From the NCBI RefSeq assembly GCF_000344685.1, contig NW_006920417.1, positions 1,476,836 to 1,540,835 on the forward strand: a DNA stretch of 64,000 bases, in the 5' to 3' direction. The position numbers and the translations under genes are program-made. Under the pieces are notes generated by a model, which had not been told where the DNA came from, searched no databases, and saw only the letters and a list, made by a program, of their open reading frames with translations. Numbering within the stretch: the stretch's first letter is position 1; every line of letters starts with the position of its first letter. Below are positions 61,128 through 64,000 of this stretch, in pieces. The stretch comes from Gloeophyllum trabeum ATCC 11539. Its lineage: Eukaryota; Basidiomycota; Agaricomycetes; Gloeophyllales; Gloeophyllaceae.

Positions 61128-62148
61128 GGCTGTCTTGGTTTTGCAAGACGACTGTCGCCAATCAGAGATCAGGGGAGTCCCAGGGTATTCCAGATTCTCC
61201 TTCCCCTTTAAATCTGTCCGATTTTGCCTGGCACATGAGCGGTGAGACGATGCTCAGGAAAAAATGGCAAGGGTTGAGATAAGGATGAGTCGTTGTAGCT
61301 ATTTGTAAACGCTCGAGTGTTTGGGCATGCCCGGTATACTTATAACCAGGCTTTGTGGTGGAAAGAAGCGGCTTGGTAGGTCTGTATGCATGTGTGCAGG
61401 CACACGATGCACTCGCCGAATTTTTAGACGCGACCCGGACGTTAAGCCACGGCTCGTGGATTGAAGAGAGACGCCGAGGCTTACTGATCAGAAATGACAC
61501 GAGTATAGGAACGAGTCGTCCACACACCTACGAGGAACGACACCAATGGGAACCCAACCCCCACTGGTAGAGGTCATCCGCATCCGAGCAGTGCTGACTG
61601 CAGATATGTGGTCCTATGAGACGTTTCGGCTGCTTCGGGCACCCGAGCGCAAGCTTGAGTCCGGTGTATATCTAAGAGATACGAGATAACTCCTCCGAGA
61701 TATCGTGTGTAGTGAGTGCTCTGAACAAAGGAGATAACTATAACCATCCATGTTTCAACTTAACTTCGTGAACCATTGTGCCCATATACCGGAGAAGTGT
61801 AAGATCTAAGAAAGGGACCTACAGAGCGCTCGCGTGCCTCAGGGAGTCAGGGTAGCGGCCCGGTCCGGCATCTTTCCGCGTACTTACCCAGGTGGCTATG
61901 TTTAGTCGGTGTCTTCTTATCGTCCGCCGCCGCCGGCTCTCAGCAAATTGCACTGTGAACGTTAAGTCATGTTACTCTGGATTTGCTGAGGTAGACGTAA
62001 GACGCAACCTTCCAAATTATATGCTGGAACTTCCCAGCCTTCGTTGGTACCACAAGACCTCGGCGGTACCCCGTCGGGCTGATTCATCTGCAATGAAAGA
62101 ACAGTACTTCCCGCGTTCCCCTCGCTGCGTTTGAACTCGACCCCAGCC
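61128..62148. other. divergent spacer
   Basis: One kilobase between two divergently transcribed genes; contains both promoters. TTTAAAT near 61208 could serve as a TATA element for the sedolisin gene. No additional gene seen. Confidence 0.4.
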
Positions 62149-63139
62149 ATGGCCACCCACAAACTACTCACTGCGCTGAAGTCGTCCACCCCCGCTCTCG
62201 GAGCCTGGCTGACACTTCCCGGCGCGATCTACGCTCGGACTGTCGCACAAGCATCCCCTCACCTGTCTTGGCTGGTGATCGACTGTGAGCATGGGCTGAT
62301 CTCCCTGAACCCCGGGGCGGCGGAGACAATCTCAGCAATCGAAGGCTCGGGACCTAACCCTCCTTCGTCGATCATCAGGATCCCCGCGACAGGAATCAGC
62401 GGCGCTGATACCGGGCTGGGCTGGCAGATCAAGTACGCCTTGGACGCTGGTGCAAGGGGCATTATGGTTCCCATGGTCGGGTCGGCTGCGAGAGCGAAAG
62501 AGATAGTTGCTGAGGCGCGATTCCCGCCCGTGGGCAGACGTGGTTTCGGAAGTCCATACACCCATGGCATTTGGAATCTCAGCGCGGGGGATTATTTGGG
62601 ATCTGCGAACAACAGCGTCCAAGTGTGGTGCCAGATAGAGTCCCAGGAGGGGATGCAGAACCTCGAGGAAATCGCAGCGGTGGATGGCATAGGTACGTAA
62701 CGAATACGTTGTGCTCCGTGTTAGGAGAACCTGGAGTTGTGCTTATGCTTTGGGATTAGATGCATTGTTCATTGGGCCTTACGACCTCTCTATATCCCAT
62801 GGACTGCCTCCTCCTTCTCCGGACCCTCATCCGGAGGCTGAGAAGTTGATTCAGAGGATAAAAGAGGTAGCGCACAAAGCGGGAAAGAGATGGTAGGCAG
62901 TTCTATACCTTTCGGCTAGCATGCGAGCTCAACACATGTCAACCGTAGTGTCATGTTCTGCACTAACGGCGAGCAGGCCGCTAAACGGGCAAAGGAAGGA
63001 TTCGACATGGTGAGAGACCTTTGGCTAGCTTACGGGATAGAACTAACCATGCCTTTCTCGGAAGATTAATGTTATTATCGACGCTAACGCCTTGGCCAAT
63101 GGTATAGGAAGCCATCTTGCAACTGCTGCGGGCCAGTGA
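62149..63139 (+). CDS. HpcH/HpaI-family aldolase
   Basis: Class II (divalent-metal) pyruvate-type aldolase, as in 2-keto-3-deoxy-sugar acid or 4-hydroxy-2-oxo-acid cleavage. Start at 62149 (MATHKLLTALKSSTPALGAW). Motifs: LVIDCEHGLI (catalytic His after the D-x-E-H pattern), the ALDAGARGIMVPMV phosphate/pyruvate-side loop, RGFGSPYTHG, the metal-binding Glu in VWCQIESQEG and Asp in FIGPYDLSISHG. The C-terminal exons read CVMFCTNGEQAAKRAKEGFD and DANALANGIGSHLATAAGQ. Three introns with GT-AG ends. The exact substrate cannot be read from sequence; in fungi such enzymes often act in sugar-acid (for example L-rhamnonate) breakdown. Confidence 0.87.
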
Positions 63140-64000
63140 AGTATCTACGCAGCTTGTGGTTATAGTTTTGTACGATTAGTGGTCGCCGTAGACGATAGTA
63201 TCATGCAACGTCGCCTGTTTCTCGGAGTAAGTGGCCGAGAGAAAGGCGAAGCTCATGCACACACCTTGACGTGTAAAGGTATCCCGCTGCTCGGCTACTC
63301 AGTAAAATTCCAGGAGACGTCCTTGAAGTCCAACGTTAAAGGTGAAGTTCGGGTATACGCCTGTATACGCCACAACTTCCTTCTCACCTCCCCGCCACAA
63401 CGATGTCTGCGCATAACCGCATTTTGCCCTGGAACTTCCACTCAGGGGACTGGTTTGTCTGACGAAATTAACGCATGATTTCTCACGACTGAGCGTCTCA
63501 AAGCTTACTATACGATGGAAATCGATGCAACCTCGTTGGTGACCTCCGAACTACTCAATCACCATTGAACTGTCTAATAATGGGTCTATAGTACAAGGAG
63601 CTCAGTGGCAATCACGCCGGTGCCTTTCGTCCTTGAGTATGTCAGGGAGATATCATATATATACGAACCAGGGAACAATCGCCGACGTGGTAAGTTACCG
63701 GTGATATATGCTATCTGGCCGAATCTGACAGCAATCAATCCCTCCTTCTATTTGCCGTCATGCTGTACAATCGATAGTACATGAGATGAGGATGGCGGCC
63801 TCGAACTTTCGAACCACCCCGCCACTTTTGCCAATTGGATGCCTTCGATCGCCCTTGAAACGCGAAGATGCAGGCAGTCTCGGGACAGGACGCATTTCCA
63901 GCGACGCTATGGACAAGTATAGATAAACATAAAGGCTCTCGGCCCGTATCCACCAGAAAGCACTGAGCCGATGTTAAGTCGGAAAGCTAGTGTAATGTGC
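63140..64000. other. right edge, no gene seen
   Basis: No coding region, tRNA or repeat that I can support. The open frames present are under 100 codons and unrecognised. Confidence 0.35.

Noticed and set aside
63770..63840. Possible tRNA in the sequence around TCGAACTTTCGAACCACC
   Set aside because: Stems do not pair and no anticodon loop fits.

Overview
The window is nuclear DNA from a filamentous basidiomycete, most likely an Agaricomycete (polypore-like; the genus cannot be fixed from sequence alone). The signs are compact genes split by many 49-65 nt GT-AG (occasionally GC-AG) introns with CTAAC/CTGAC-type branch points, a membrane hybrid histidine kinase, a GH131 glucanase, a sedolisin-type secreted peptidase, a RecQ-like helicase of the dispersed fungal type, and single-copy housekeeping genes. 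Coordinates of multi-exon genes run from start to stop codon; introns were placed by eye from splice signals, reading frame and remembered family conservation.

Layout. 0-4.4 kb: 3'-truncated RecQ-like helicase (-) and decayed tandem repeats. 4.45-8.7 kb: hybrid histidine kinase (+). 8.7-12.7 kb: AT-rich repeat island with a tRNA-like (SINE-type) relic, a long inverted repeat, a Tc1/mariner-type non-autonomous element and an 809-base assembly gap whose two edges carry the same 126 bases. 12.8-20.5 kb: RPAP1, glutathione synthetase and a GH131 glucanase, all (+). 20.5-22.7 kb: foldback and tandem repeats. 22.8-29.2 kb: MSP1-type AAA ATPase, a large DUF7025-type AAA+ ATPase with possible frame breaks, and ROT1 (+). 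29.2-33.5 kb: foldback element and an F-box protein (+). 33.5-34.6 kb: proteasome beta6 (PRE7, -). 37.2-43.5 kb: two paralogues (-) that look like distant RAI1/DXO-fold proteins, with altered catalytic-type residues. 45.1-47.8 kb: HIS1 and ATP17 (+). 49.4-49.9 kb: a small Cys-rich protein (-). 51.5-57.4 kb: GPI16/PIG-T (-) and AFG2 (+) from a shared divergent promoter. 57.6-61.1 kb: a small hydrophilic protein and a sedolisin (-). 62.1-63.1 kb: HpcH/HpaI-type aldolase (+).

The genes do not form a pathway cluster; most are conserved housekeeping genes (transcription, proteasome, GPI anchoring, 60S maturation, histidine and glutathione synthesis, ATP synthase) separated by repeat-rich spacers. 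The parts most worth a second look are the RAI1/DXO-like paralogue pair, the hidden micro-exon genes (HIS1 with a 4-nt first exon, the 79-aa Cys-rich gene), several GC-AG introns, and the unclassified repeat structures. No CRISPR array, bacterial-type operon or intact transposase was seen.
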